Numbered from the stretch's first letter, positions 33,001 to 43,054 are shown. The stretch: 62,000 bases of DNA from Cristatella mucedo (GCA_009760855.2 WPIO01000007.1:4832501-4894500), one strand, 5' to 3'. A program made the numbers and translations. Notes: generated by a model from the sequence alone, not told the origin.

Positions 33001-34434
33001 GGCCATCGTCGACCGCTTCACCACTATCCTGCGGTCGGCTTCACCTGCCTTTCGTTTGGGTCGTATGCGACCCAGACGGCAGCCTTGATCTGCCCTTCCC
33101 AGGGCTCCCTCCCTCCAGGTTTGTGGGGTGTAACGTCTACACCATGGGCCCTTGGTAAAAGCAGTCAATGCGCTGGTCTTAAACATACCGAATCGTTCGT
33201 TATAGCGTTAGGATAAGATGTGAGAATTGTCAGTGCTTTGCTCAGTAGCTTTTGTATTGCCGTGCATGCCTAACTACTCTCAGAAACAAGCAATGCAGTA
33301 GTTTTCAACACCCTATAACATGTGGGAATCTGCCATTCTTAAATGAATTTAACTGGTTGATGGCGCATTCTCGAGTCATTTTTCATACGCTGTATATGAC
33401 AATGCCATAGTATAATATAGCAATTTAATATAATTCATTTGTAGAGCACCCTAAGAGAATTTGATCTCTGTTCACGTGCTTCACATGTGCCCACGACCTC
33501 GGCCATCAAAATCGTTCACCTTGACCTTGGTTGGGCAAGCACCCTAACCACTGGGCCCAACCATCTCGGCAATGGTGAAAGGAACTATTTTTATTGGGTG
33601 CATTTATTCTTTGAGCTTCGGTTTAATTGTTCACGGTCAGATGCCTATTACTCGATACCTCTTGCTCTATTACCCTATTGCCCTATTCCTCTTGCTCTCG
33701 CGTTGTGCGCGTGAGAGCGTGTTCGCACGCAGTCACATTTTGGTCAGGTTTACTGCTAGAAAACTGTCGGCCCATTTCTTTGGTATCGTGTTTTTGAGAC
33801 CTTGCCTCTGTCCTCACGCATGTGTGCACAATCATTCCTCTAGCACATTCTACCTACCGCAGCGACATAGTAACCACGCCCTGCTCACAATGCCCGGGCT
33901 GTCTAGACTCACCAGACCAGTTCTATATTTTCCTTGATTCTGGCTCCTTGTGATCGTTTGCTACTAGGCCATCTTTTATTCACCTACCTAAAAACAACTA
34001 CCTTTTCCTTTAAGCCTTTTTTCATCATAGTGACATGTCCTGTATGTGCTTAAGCATGCTAAAATGCATCGTTATTGTTATTTTTGGCAGCCGCGGTAGT
34101 ATAAGGAACTGTGTAGTCGGTCCACTGCTGTGATGTGGCAGGTGGGTTTTACCGCAACGCCCCAACCATATTGCTGCTTTGGGGAAAGGGCCTCTGTCGC
34201 TGCCCTGCCCCCTTTCTCCTAGTTACGCCTCTCCCTCTGTTGCTGGGCACTGGGCTGCTAATGGGTCATGTGCACTAAACCAACAGGAAACAGCTGGTGC
34301 CGACACCGTGTCAGGACCTGGAGAACATGGTGCTGCAGTGCTACAACAGTAACTCGAAGCAGACGCTGCTATGCATGGCACAAGTGCGAGCCTACATCAA
34401 CTGCGTGGACAAAGCGAGGCTGGTGAGTGGCTGA
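24026..34434 (+). CDS. CHCHD3: MIC19/MIC25 (CHCH-domain MICOS subunit), complete spliced gene
   Basis: MICOS subunit of the mitochondrial inner membrane that links cristae junctions to the outer-membrane SAM complex. Exons: 24026-24091, 29921-29987, 30077-30111, 31839-31913, 32590-32660, 34287-34434. Every junction is AG/GT and in phase, giving 462 bases and 153 residues. MGGSAS at the start is an N-myristoylation signal, as in human CHCHD3 (MGGTTS). Next come the ISDSVAKRL segment (human LSENVIDRM), YYDDQLAELDKV, the VEAKYL segment, and a CHCH domain with C113-x9-C123 and C134-x9-C144. Human CHCHD3 is about 227 residues; most of the central coiled coil is missing. CHCHD3 and CHCHD6 cannot be told apart here. 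A GTGAGT after codon 150 is a possible donor, but an in-frame TGA three codons later and AATAAA at 34891 favour a terminal exon. Confidence 0.9.
24660..25844. other. CHCHD3 intron 1, mostly unrecognised
   Basis: No exon or known repeat recognised apart from a short inverted repeat at 25262-25317. Short AAATATNAAGG-like motifs recur near 25610-25685. Confidence 0.35.
25262..25317. repeat. Inverted repeat, 14-base perfect arms
   Basis: AGGATATTCAAAGC and its exact reverse complement GCTTTGAATATCCT are separated by 28 bases. Could be a tiny hairpin element or the centre of a miniature transposon. Confidence 0.75.
25845..26415 (+). mobile_element. LINE-A, 3' fragment with (ATT)n tail
   Basis: C-terminal RT-protein remnants (tggctaccagtcatgcaaca, cttacttttaggtcc, tcccaaagccaggaactcac), then the 3' end with hairpin and tail at 26345-26415. 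Frame is broken several times. Confidence 0.85.
27153..27765 (+). mobile_element. LINE-B nested in LINE-A
   Basis: Begins aaagctattaggccactgca, equivalent to 16610 of the long LINE-B copy, and ends ggagatacattacatta. The LINE-A frame on either side is missing only a short stretch, so LINE-B inserted into an existing LINE-A. Confidence 0.88.
28022..28190 (-). mobile_element. SINE-B nested in LINE-A
   Basis: Reverse SINE-B: tagctgatttagcagcctc, agagcctttacggctatcac, then box B region and gcatcacggttcac head. LINE-A sequence flanks it on both sides. Confidence 0.8.
28860..29500 (-). mobile_element. LINE-A relative, divergent 3' coding part
   Basis: Parallels the reverse LINE-A order seen at 48120-48700 but with about one base in three changed: gtgtgtacgagctaaatgaacg, gacagaggatcttgaagtcg, tgagccgagctactgag. 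Also resembles 11540-11660. A separate, older subfamily. Confidence 0.5.
29560..29760. mobile_element. pogo/Tigger-type MITE
   Basis: About 200 bases with imperfect terminal inverted repeats: cagttgacttcacgtataag at the left and the complement of gggtcgactctgcttataag at the right, flanked by TA on both sides (29558-29559 and 29761-29762). Several internal tataagaat copies. No coding capacity. Lies in CHCHD3 intron 1, about 160 bases before exon 2. Confidence 0.72.
29921..29987 (+). CDS. CHCHD3: CHCHD3 exon 2
   Basis: After ttcctttag it codes for ISDSVAKRLRDRLDEDKK and PVEP, which corresponds to the conserved DUF737-type helix after the N-terminus in MIC19. Phase 0 in, phase 1 out (GTGAGT). 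Confidence 0.87.
30077..30111 (+). CDS. CHCHD3: CHCHD3 microexon 3 (35 bases)
   Basis: Only 35 bases between tttttgcag and GTATGT, completing the Glu codon and adding RPPVTDAPSIQ. The intron before it is only 89 bases. Phase 1 in and phase 0 out, matching both neighbours. Confidence 0.78.
31018..31475. mobile_element. Three LINE-A 3' ends in CHCHD3 intron 3
   Basis: One reversed (31018-31101) and two forward (about 31262-31350 and 31380-31475). Each has the hairpin and the first two end in (taa)n or (att)n. The forward copies contain gttatttgcagcaaatg and gtttcctttgcagcaaatg, which look like splice acceptors in the CHCHD3 sense. Confidence 0.8.
31839..31913 (+). CDS. CHCHD3: CHCHD3 exon 4
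   Basis: Twenty-five codons after ccttgtag. YYDDQLAELDKV aligns with the end of the human coiled coil (FYKEQLARLEER). Phase 0 at both ends, donor GTAAGC. Confidence 0.85.
32590..32660 (+). CDS. CHCHD3: CHCHD3 exon 5
   Basis: After ttgctttag codes for SEKVYSKVRDQYIQKVDQVE and AKYL, close to the human stretch SEFYRVTTEQYQKAAEEVEA. Ends in phase 2 before GTAAGG. Confidence 0.9.
33425..33570 (-). mobile_element. SINE-A in CHCHD3 intron 5
   Basis: attcatttgtagagcacc, gagaatttgatctctgttcac, then acctcggcc and ccctaaccactgggcc: reverse SINE-A with box B partly deleted. Confidence 0.8.
34287..34434 (+). CDS. CHCHD3: CHCHD3 exon 6: CHCH domain and stop
   Basis: After ccaacag completes a Leu codon, then holds the twin CX9C domain with CQDLENMVLQC and CMAQVRAYINC. 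Reads on to CVDKARLVSG and TGA at 34432-34434. The four cysteines and spacing are intact, as needed for MIA40-dependent import. Confidence 0.9.
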
Positions 34435-34890
34435 GCGAGCGGTCAGCTTCAGGCTGACTCCAGCAGAGCTCTTGAGGGGGGTCGCTCATCCCCCGCCCCG
34501 CCACCCGGCTGAGGCACTTCGACCATCTGTCAATGCTGACGAGACCTCGGGCTAGCTTTCTGGCAGCCAGCTGACGCTATGACGTATGGCTCGTCGCCTT
34601 TCGCGCGCCAGCAAGTTTTGCCACCATGCGACCTGGACACGATATATCTCTCTTCCGGTAGGCTCACGTGACGACTCCTTGAAGGGAATCGCTTGCGGGC
34701 ACCTTGCCGATTATTCGAAGGAGCTCCCTGCCGGACTTTGTCGTGGTGGTATGAGCACGAGTTGGTCTCTCTTGCATGGTTCACAGCGTGCATTGTGCGT
34801 GCACCCCAGTGCCCGTGCGTGTTTGCGAGTCACGCCGCTATGTCGTCGCATCATATGTGTCACCCGTTGTGTCATCCATTGCACTTGTCG

Positions 34891-34896
34891 AATAAA
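34891..34896 (+). terminator. Candidate polyadenylation signal of CHCHD3
   Basis: AATAAA 457 bases after the CHCHD3 stop, the first one downstream in the sense direction. Confidence 0.5.
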
Positions 34897-34899
34897 AAT

Positions 34900-37119
34900 T
34901 ACTCTTGCTGTATCCCTGCCTTGTTTTGTCGTGCCTGGTGGTGTCGACTTTGGCAGTCTTGCTGTCGGCTTGTCGAATGTGTGTGTGTACACGATTACCA
35001 GTTTTTGAATGCCTGTTGAATGCCTGTTGTCTTGCACAGTGCAGCTGGGGGTACGAAACCCGCTAGCTGTAGCTACGGCAGCTGGGATCAGTGTGTCTGC
35101 TTGTGCCAGCAGTTTGCTCGTGTGCAGTTTGCTGAAGGTTAGCAGGCCTGTTCAAATCAGGAACATAAGATGCTGCCGACTTGGGCCATTAGCCTCGGTG
35201 GCTAGCAAAGTGCGCAGTGTGAAGACGTCGTCGTGGCCTTGCCACTGCTCTCTAAAATCTGGCAGTTGCAAAATGCAGTATCCTCTTGGCATGGCAGCTT
35301 GTAGCTTCCGTTGCCATAAGTGAATGAAGCTCTGCTTGCTGGAAGTAGGGTACAACCCTCACCTTACGATCAGATTGTATTCATGAGAACCTGGTGGGTA
35401 CATGAAAAACTCTATATCGAACACGATGGCTTGGGATATACTTGTGTATGTTCTAAGCCATCGAGCGCCTATTTTTTAGCATAAAATTTGGGAATGTGTT
35501 AATTCTCTGTGCTACAAATCTTTTCAGTTAATGTATTAGTACTTGCATTGGGATAATATGAAGAAACCTTTAAATTAATGACGTCTGCCAAATTGTTAAA
35601 AAATTATGGTTATTGTCGCGTTCCTTCTGCGTGGTAGGCAGGCATGTGGAACACCTAGCCCTGGCACACTTGGTCTTAATCACTTATGGGTTAGAGTAGC
35701 TGGGCACGGTGTGACGTTGGTGGTTCAGGATTAGGCTTATACAAGCCATTGTGTAGTCACACTTGTTTCTGAAGCACTGAAAGTCAGATTTCGGATTTTG
35801 GATCAGACGGCATTTCCACTTTTGAAACCATTTAAAGACTCTGGACATTGAATAACAGAAACCTTACGAATCCCTTAATGTACCTTAAATTATTATCTGT
35901 TCTTGTCACTGTCTTCCTTGTCACTCTCGCATCTTATCTCTACTTGCAATAGCCATTAGACATTATTCTCAGCCTGACCTCCATGCACACCTGGGTTATA
36001 CTCCCAGCAGTGTTCTTTATATTACTGCAGCCATGCCAGAATTCTATAATGAATTGTGTGTACAGATCACAAATGCTGTCGATTCAAGCGGTTCTGCATT
36101 GGTGGTCTTAACCCATCGTATCGCCTCATACACTTTCTTTCCAGCTGTCCTATGTTGCTATTGATATGCCAAATTTATATAACCAAGAAAAATGGAAAAG
36201 AGTTAACAATACCTTTCCGGTCAATGGGCTTAATGATTATTTTGAAAAGATTAGTATACTTTCCGCTCAAGGTATCGTGTTAATCTTGCATTATACTGTA
36301 ATTTTTATATTTGTAATGTTTATATGTGGTTATTTTATATCCCGAGAAACTGTGCGGTTGGCACCTAATGTTTTATCTCAAAATATTCTGAGATGATATT
36401 TTTGTGCAACCCGGCTATAGTCGGGTTGCATGAAAATATCTCGTGAGTGGCTTGATAAATTTCGTCTATGTTATTATACAAATTAATAGCTACATATAAA
36501 TAATCTATCGAACTGGGGTTGTGGGGTCAATCCCCACTCGAGGTGAAAGTCTTTTTCGGTACTCGGTCCCACGGCAGACGGTCTTTGTTGCTCGGTATTT
36601 TGATGTGCGATGATATCTTATATTGTTGTAATGAATTTAGTGATAGATAGCTTAGATTTAGAAATTCAACGTTTACCGATTTCTTCCATGTAAGCGTTTC
36701 AATGCATCCAACAGTTAGGCTGGCTCTCTTCTAGTCGTCTCTATTTTGCTTCACGTATCTCGAAATAGTGAACTTTCCAGTTTATTTCGCTCTTGTTGCC
36801 GGCACCTGCTGCATACGTACATGCTAGCTAGCAACTGTGACCACGTAAATAGTCGGCAAAGCAACAAGGAATGTCAACTATAAGTACACCGGTCGCACAG
36901 TGAGCCACACCGACCTTGTCGACCTTTTAATTGGAGAGAAGCCAGTCCCCCCTAGCAGCATAAGTGCATTGCTGAAGTGGCAACGTTGTTTCACCCTGTT
37001 CAATTGTTCACTGTGCTCATTACAAATTAAGTACAGTATCAACTATGCTACTGCATCTACTCTCGAGGCTACCTTAGCAAACGATATGTAGCAGTTGCAT
37101 CAGGGCTGCTACAGCTCAA
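34900..37119. other. Convergent intergenic region, CHCHD3 / GK5
   Basis: No gene recognised. AT-rich from about 35400. Contains a tRNA-like box B (tggggtcaatccccactcg) near 36525, a hairpin cluster at 36376-36440, and candidate GK5 polyadenylation signals in the minus sense: ATTAAA near 36930 and AATAAA near 36786. Confidence 0.5.
36376..36440. repeat. Two adjacent hairpins
   Basis: 36395-36440 is a near-perfect palindrome with 19-base arms (two mismatches) around the centre gctatagt; its inner arms are TGCAACCCG and CGGGTTGCA. Just before it, atctca and tgagat form a smaller hairpin (36376-36394). Confidence 0.85.
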
Positions 37120-38787
37120 TCAATTACCCACAGCACTGTCATGATCTGAGTGACCATCAACAGTGCAGTGATCTGAACTGCTAGTTTTTCCACTGCCATC
37201 GCTGCCATACCAGTGCTTTGAACGTTTCATCGCTTCTAGCCACGTGAGCAGGTGCTTGGCCTGCTGTTGGTCAGAAGGAGGCACCCGTGGTCGAAAGACC
37301 GTCTTGGTGCCGTTCAGAGCCCGAAGCTCATCCTTGCTGCACCATACACCGGCCCCGAGGCCAGCAAGGTAGGCTGCTCCGAGACCCGTCGAGTTGACGT
37401 TGGCTGGCCGACAGACCTGCTTCTGCAGCATGTTGGCGATCTGCTGAAGCAAGAAGTCGTTTGCAGTCACTCCGCCGTCCACGTGCAAGTCCGACAGGTC
37501 GCTCTGCACTTCGTCGAGCATGGCATCGAATAGCAACTTAACGATGAATGCAAGTGACTCCAGGACGGCACGGACGATGTGAGCCCGCTGCGTGTCGGCC
37601 TTGATGCCGATGAGCAGTGCCGTAGCCTTGTCGTCATTGATGGGCACACTGAGGCCATGGAACGCCGGCACAAAGTATGCACCCCCAGAGTCAGGGACAG
37701 ACATGGCCAGAGCAGCTGTTTCTGATGCCTGGGCGACGAGGCCAATCGACTTGAGCCAGTCTACGCAAGTTCCTGCCGCCCGAGCAGAGCCTTCAGCTAG
37801 ATATACTGTTTCAGAACCAATTTTCCATCCAACAAGCGGATAAAAGCCAGCGAACGATGCAAGCGGTTTGTCGCCAGTGTTCACGTCAAAAAATGCTCCC
37901 GTGCCAATTGTGCATTTAGCGTCACCCACATTGAAACAGCATTGCCCGAACATTGAGCTCTGGGCGTCAGCAACCACAGCAGTAATAGGTATTGCCTCAC
38001 CAAAAATTTCAGGAACCGTGCTTCCAAAATAGCCAGCAGTGTCCTTGATAGGCGGAAGAATGTCCATAGGTATGCTGAGAAGGCCACAAACGAGACCACT
38101 CCACGAACCCTGATATGTATCATACAGCAATGTGCTACTGGCTGAGGAGTAATCCGTGGCATACACCTGTCTGCCAGTTAACATCCACAGAAGCCAGGTG
38201 TCCACAGTACCGAACATTGCCTTCCCATGAGCGAGTCGTTCTTTCAGAGAAGGTATGTTGTCAATGGCCCATCGTAAACGTATAGGTATAGTAATAGTCG
38301 TGAAGTTGAGGACGCTTCCAGCTTTAAACCTTTCCTTTCGCGTAAGACCATAAAGAAATTTGCAGCCGCCGTTTAAAATTTTCATCGAAATTGAGTCGTT
38401 CCACTTCTTCACGTCATCAGCTGTTCTCAAATCCTGCCACATTATAAAATTATGAAAATGCCTGCCGGTTTCTTTATCCCAAGTTATAAAAGACGATCTA
38501 AACGTGCTAATCCCTATGCAAGAAACTTGGGACGCCTTGACGGAAGCCACTTCAAGAGCTTCGCGTACACTCGCGACCAATGAATTCCAAAGTACGTCCG
38601 GATCCAATTCCACCCAGCCTGGGCGAGGAAATAACAGTTGCACCTTCCCGGTTGCGGATCCCAATATTTTGGCTTGCCTGTCATATACATCACAGTGGAT
38701 AAGTGTCGTTCCGACGTCAATCGAAATTACATAGTCTTTGCCCGAAGCAATGCCGGATGACGAAGGCAGATCGGCATATGCGGCCAT
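37120..38787 (-). CDS. GK5: Glycerol kinase 5-like FGGY carbohydrate kinase, intronless
   Basis: FGGY-family sugar/polyol kinase that transfers the gamma-phosphate of ATP, probably to glycerol or a related polyol. One open frame of 555 codons (human GK5 about 529). Seen in order: ISIDVGTT phosphate-binding motif near residues 22-28, NFIMWQDLR, GTVDTWLLWMLTG, ATDYSSASST, VVADAQSSMFGQCCF, TIGTGAFFDVNTG near 295, the DGGVTANDF motif near 437, and GLGAAYLAGLGAG. All kinase landmarks are intact. The frame stays open upstream to 38940, but the ATG at 38787 gives the family's usual short leader; the longer form would overlap TBC1D30 exon 1. Lack of introns is odd, since its neighbours and vertebrate GK5 are multi-exon. 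Diverges from TBC1D30. Confidence 0.94.
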   Translation of the reverse strand: MAAYADLPSSSGIASGKDYVISIDVGTTLIHCDVYDRQAKILGSATGKVQLLFPRPGWVELDPDVLWNSLVASVREALEVASVKASQVSCIGISTFRSSFITWDKETGRHFHNFIMWQDLRTADDVKKWNDSISMKILNGGCKFLYGLTRKERFKAGSVLNFTTITIPIRLRWAIDNIPSLKERLAHGKAMFGTVDTWLLWMLTGRQVYATDYSSASSTLLYDTYQGSWSGLVCGLLSIPMDILPPIKDTAGYFGSTVPEIFGEAIPITAVVADAQSSMFGQCCFNVGDAKCTIGTGAFFDVNTGDKPLASFAGFYPLVGWKIGSETVYLAEGSARAAGTCVDWLKSIGLVAQASETAALAMSVPDSGGAYFVPAFHGLSVPINDDKATALLIGIKADTQRAHIVRAVLESLAFIVKLLFDAMLDEVQSDLSDLHVDGGVTANDFLLQQIANMLQKQVCRPANVNSTGLGAAYLAGLGAGVWCSKDELRALNGTKTVFRPRVPPSDQQQAKHLLTWLEAMKRSKHWYGSDGSGKTSSSDHCTVDGHSDHDSAVGN

Positions 38788-38928
38788 CCTCCACGAACAG
38801 TGAGGGGCGTGAAGCAAACCGGAAATCTTCAGTCTAATAAGGTCATGGTTATCGTCCTTGACCAACGTGAGCAGTGGTGGTGGTACCCTCATAATAACAC
38901 TGGCCGGCTGTGATGCTTGTGTGTGCCG
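38788..38928. promoter_or_regulatory. Very short divergent promoter, GK5 / TBC1D30
   Basis: Only 141 bases separate the start codons of GK5 (minus) and TBC1D30 (plus), so the 5' leaders must be very short or overlap on opposite strands. No TATA box seen. Both start choices are inferred, so the exact gap could change. Confidence 0.55.
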
Positions 38929-39370
38929 ATGGATCATCATGTGCTCATGGACGAGGACAGCTTTTCAGACATCAACTTGGATGCCGCGACAGAAAGCTTT
39001 TATTACACGCCACAGTCTACCAGCATGGAAGACGGTCACACCAGGCTGTCGCCTTGTGATTCCAGCAGCCCCAGCCTCTGTGCGAGTCCTTCGTTCCCCG
39101 AGACCCCCTGTGAACTTGGTTTTGATGAGGAGAAACGGGTTGTTCAAACAACCACTGACAGTAATTCCTTTGGTAACCACAAGACTTCAATCGTCGATGG
39201 ACTTCTTTTCGAGCTATATGACAGGTGCAGCTTGAGCCGGCGCACATCTGTCGATAGCGAAACGTTTACTGAATGTTCAAGCCTTTCAGATGCTTGCAAT
39301 CAGCACCAAGATTTTTCGTATGGGGCTGCCTGTGGTTTCCGGTATAGCAAGACAAGTCTTGCAAGCAAAG
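38929..39370 (+). CDS. TBC1D30: TBC1D30 exon 1
   Basis: 147 codons from [12 protein letters not shown], followed by donor GTGAGA. The frame is also open 12 bases upstream, but only from a [17 protein letters not shown] at residues 86-99 followed by [15 protein letters not shown] matches the conserved N-terminal block (human TASLVSGLLNELYS with an RRDSLDSS-like tail). Confidence 0.83.
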
Positions 39371-42300
39371 GTGAGAACCCTTCGTAACGAAAGTGCACTT
39401 TGCCTCCGCGTGACCTGCTCTGCGGGATTATGACAGATATACGTGGCGCCAGTTATTAAGTCTACCTGCTCTTCTGTGGCTTGAAAATTCTTTTGGAGAC
39501 AGCGTGGGTCTGATATAATCATTTTCTCAAGGACTTTCTTAGTGTCGAAGTGCACCTCCTGATAATTCATTTGTGGTAAGCTTGTCTGTTTGTCCATTTA
39601 ACAATACTTCACGCGTCTAATTTTTCTGACCGAACACTGCCTACCATCACTAAACCCTTGCGAGCCTGATGAGTATTCCCACCTCATTAAGTTCAGGCTT
39701 CTGTCATAACATACGGCGAGAGCGAGTTCCATTCAATTCTCAGGATTGTAGGTCTTGTCTTAATCACCTGAACCACCAATCTTGAAGGTCCACTGGACCA
39801 CCTATTTGGTGTTCGCTGTTAATAATCGTAATAATAGTTAGTGTAATACGTCCATACATTGCCCTTACAGCGCTCTCACAGAACCTAATCTCCTTCTAGG
39901 CACTCTTTGTATGTTACGGGTGTGCACACACGCCACGAATCTGAAGGTATCTTACACTTACTTAAAAAAAGAGTATGGGACTGAATGTTAAAGCAATACA
40001 GATTTATTTGGGATTTTCCTGCATGGCTGTCATACGATATAGTTTTCTCATTCTTGCAATAAGAAACTGTAGAACCTCTTAGCTAGTATCCTTACTGATC
40101 TGCTTTAGATAATACTTAATCGGCTTTCGTCTCTTTAAAGTCCTTTAGTCAGGTGCAATTCCGGAATGAATTTCCAAAAGGCCATCTTTGAAATGGTTTC
40201 ACGCATCCAGGCATGTCAGTAGGTTGTGTGGATTTGGATGGTGGATGTACATGAACTCATGTTTTATCCGGTCGCTGACTGATGTGGACTACATTGGGTG
40301 TTCAGTCAGCTAGGTTGACCCTATCAACAGTAATTTCCTAGGCGAAAGCAAGTTTTAACATGGCGTTTTTTGTTATTAGCACCTTGACCAGAACTGCTTG
40401 ATTGGGCTCACAACTAATGAGATAATGCTTTATTGCTATGCCGAATCACCAGCAAGGAACTGGAAGTTGAATTGCTTGACCAATATATCTCACTCCACAA
40501 AGCCACAAAAATACTAACTGATTTAACAGCCTCTTTTGTATAGCGACAGAAGAGCCTTTACGGCTATCACCACCGCTTGCAGCGGCAATAAAGGATCGCC
40601 ACCACACGACTCGAACCCATGACTGCGGGACCGAGGTCGTGAAAAGCAATCGCCTTACCAAGTGAGCCATCACGGCTCACCGAGACTATGTATTAGTTAC
40701 ACGGGAGAGTTTTTTATAGCCCATTCACAGCCTAAGCGGCTTTCCATACGCATTCGGTAGCCAACAGACTTCATATCACGCGACAAAGAGACAGTGGGAA
40801 GCATTAAGTGAGCCGTGATGGCACAGTAGGTAAGGCGGTTGCTTTCACGACCTCGGTCCGGAGGTCGTGGGTTCGATTCCTGCAGTGGGCGATTCTTTAT
40901 CGCCACTACAAGCGGTGGTGGTAGCCGTAAAGGCTCTTCTGTCGCTATGCAAAAGAGGCCGTTTAATCAGCTAGGATTTTTTTTTATAGCAGAGTCAGGA
41001 GAGCAGTTGAGGTAGTGAGTGACATGAAAGTAGCAGCTCCTCAGGGCCGCTGGAAAGGATGTGCCGTAGTCGGCAACAGGAAAGTAGTTTTCGTTGCGTG
41101 TGGAAGTCATTGGCTGCTTTACTGGCTGCCGGTGCAGCAATCTTGTCTGTCAATCTTGTCTTGTCAATCTTGTTCATTTGCCTAGGGGTTTGTTCCCCTT
41201 GCAAATCCTGCTGTGGTGGATGCACGGGGCAGCAGCCTGATCCACTAATGCTTACACTCCATACATGACTCCACCTAGCCATGTCCCTTGCCAGGCACCC
41301 CGTGTCTGGTGCTGCCACGATGCTTTGCATTTCCGACTGAACACTTGTGTAGAGCTTCTTCTTCTTAGGATCGGCCCACGCTTGTCAGCAGGTATAGGCC
41401 AGCCAGCCAGCCTTCCTGGAAGCACTGCATCCAGGCCTGCATCCCACCCACAGTCGCCCTGTGCTGCAGACCCGACGTCGAGCCTTTCGGCAGCCTTGCT
41501 GCATCCTTCGTAGCCCGAGAGGCAGCTTCCTCGTCTGGAATTGCCGTCTCCAGAGAAAGTCTCCTCTTCCGTAACTGAAATCCGGCGCTGAGCAGCCAGC
41601 TGCTTGCAGACTAGCCAGCTGACTCTCTGTTCAGCCCTTTGCATAGTTGGTTACTTGCTATTGTAATCAGCTGCATATAAGAATGGTATCTGTAGTGTTT
41701 TTCGTCGTGGCACCCAGGCCGTTCCTATGCTGGTTACCACGTCGGCAGGCGCCGAGGGATGTCGTAGGCAGGAGGCGGGATAGAGAGAGAAAGAGAAAGA
41801 GATTGGAGCTTCACCATACCAGCAAGGGCAAAAACAGTGAGGTCACCTCCACGTGTCCTGCCCAAGAAGGAAAACCTTCCTTCAGCACCAGCAGCATGTG
41901 TGCCGAGTCTTTAAAGCAGCGTGCTCGGTCATCCAAGCTCTGAACTCGATTAATGTACCGCCGTCAATACTTGGCATGGCGTAAGCTACGTTCGATTGTC
42001 GACTGTGACCTGGCTGCTGCTGATGAAATATGCTTGCCATCCCCTCCACGCAGCTTTCAGATGCACGGAAGGGCAGCAAAGCGCTCGCTCGCCGCCACTT
42101 CTGGTGTGGGCTATTGTTCGGACTGCTCCGTGCAGTGCCAGCCGGAGATGTCTTCTGCTGCAGAGCCTCAGCTGCTGCTGCGGCTATCCATCGACGGATC
42201 CCGTAGCCTTTAGGGTGGAGAAATGGCAGCTGGCAGTGTGGCTCTAGAACGCCGGGTGGTGCTCGAGAAGCCAACTCGAAGGAGTTGGCAAGTGCCCATC

Positions 42301-43023
42301 AGTTGTCGTCAGCTGTCACTCGAAGCCGTCGGGCTGAGATGTGGGAGTGCAGCAATCAAAGGGGATGCGCCTGAAGAGGCCACGGTGGTGGACGAGAGGC
42401 AGTGAGCTGGTAGGCGCCTGGAAATCACCCCGCCGAGTAGTTGAGCTGTCTGTAAAAAGTCTGTGGAGAGAGAAGGGGAAGACTTTGCGTGCATGCCATT
42501 CTAGGTAACTTAGCTCGATCGGTCACACGTCCGGGAGCTGCCGTGAGCTGGCAGCTCTGCTGGTAGAATCATTGACCATTGCACGAGCTTTATGCCCGGC
42601 CACGCTCACCAACGTCTAACGTCCATTGGGCAGAGTGGCGGAGCTGGCATTGAGTCCGTCGTACAGGGCTCCAGATGTTATCACTGTTTACGAGCGTGGA
42701 GTTAATACTGGTTACCTGGGAGGGCATAGGGCGACAGCAACAGTCGATGGGGGCAGCGGCTGGTGTGTGCACGCTAGTGCTTTTGTGCCGCTGTGCTTTT
42801 GACAACTCTAGGCGACTAGAGCCAGGGCTCAGGGCGAGCCCAGTGGTGGTGACTGGCAGGCTATCAAATGTGAGTGAGACTGATAGGCGACTAGAGCCAG
42901 GGCTCAGGGCGAGCCCAGTGGTGGTGACTGGCAGGCTATCAGATGTGAGTGAGACTGCATGCAGCGCACCCTGTCCCGAGGACGGCTGGAGAGCTGCCTC
43001 GCCTCCTTCTCTTCATCCTCCTC

Positions 43024-43054
<31 letters not shown>

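Noticed and set aside
38917-38928. TBC1D30 start at 38917
   Set aside because: That codon is TTG; the first ATG in frame is at 38929.
38788-38940. Extended N-terminus for GK5
   Set aside because: The frame is open, but the extra 51 residues have no family counterpart and would overlap TBC1D30 exon 1. The ATG at 38787 fits the family length better.
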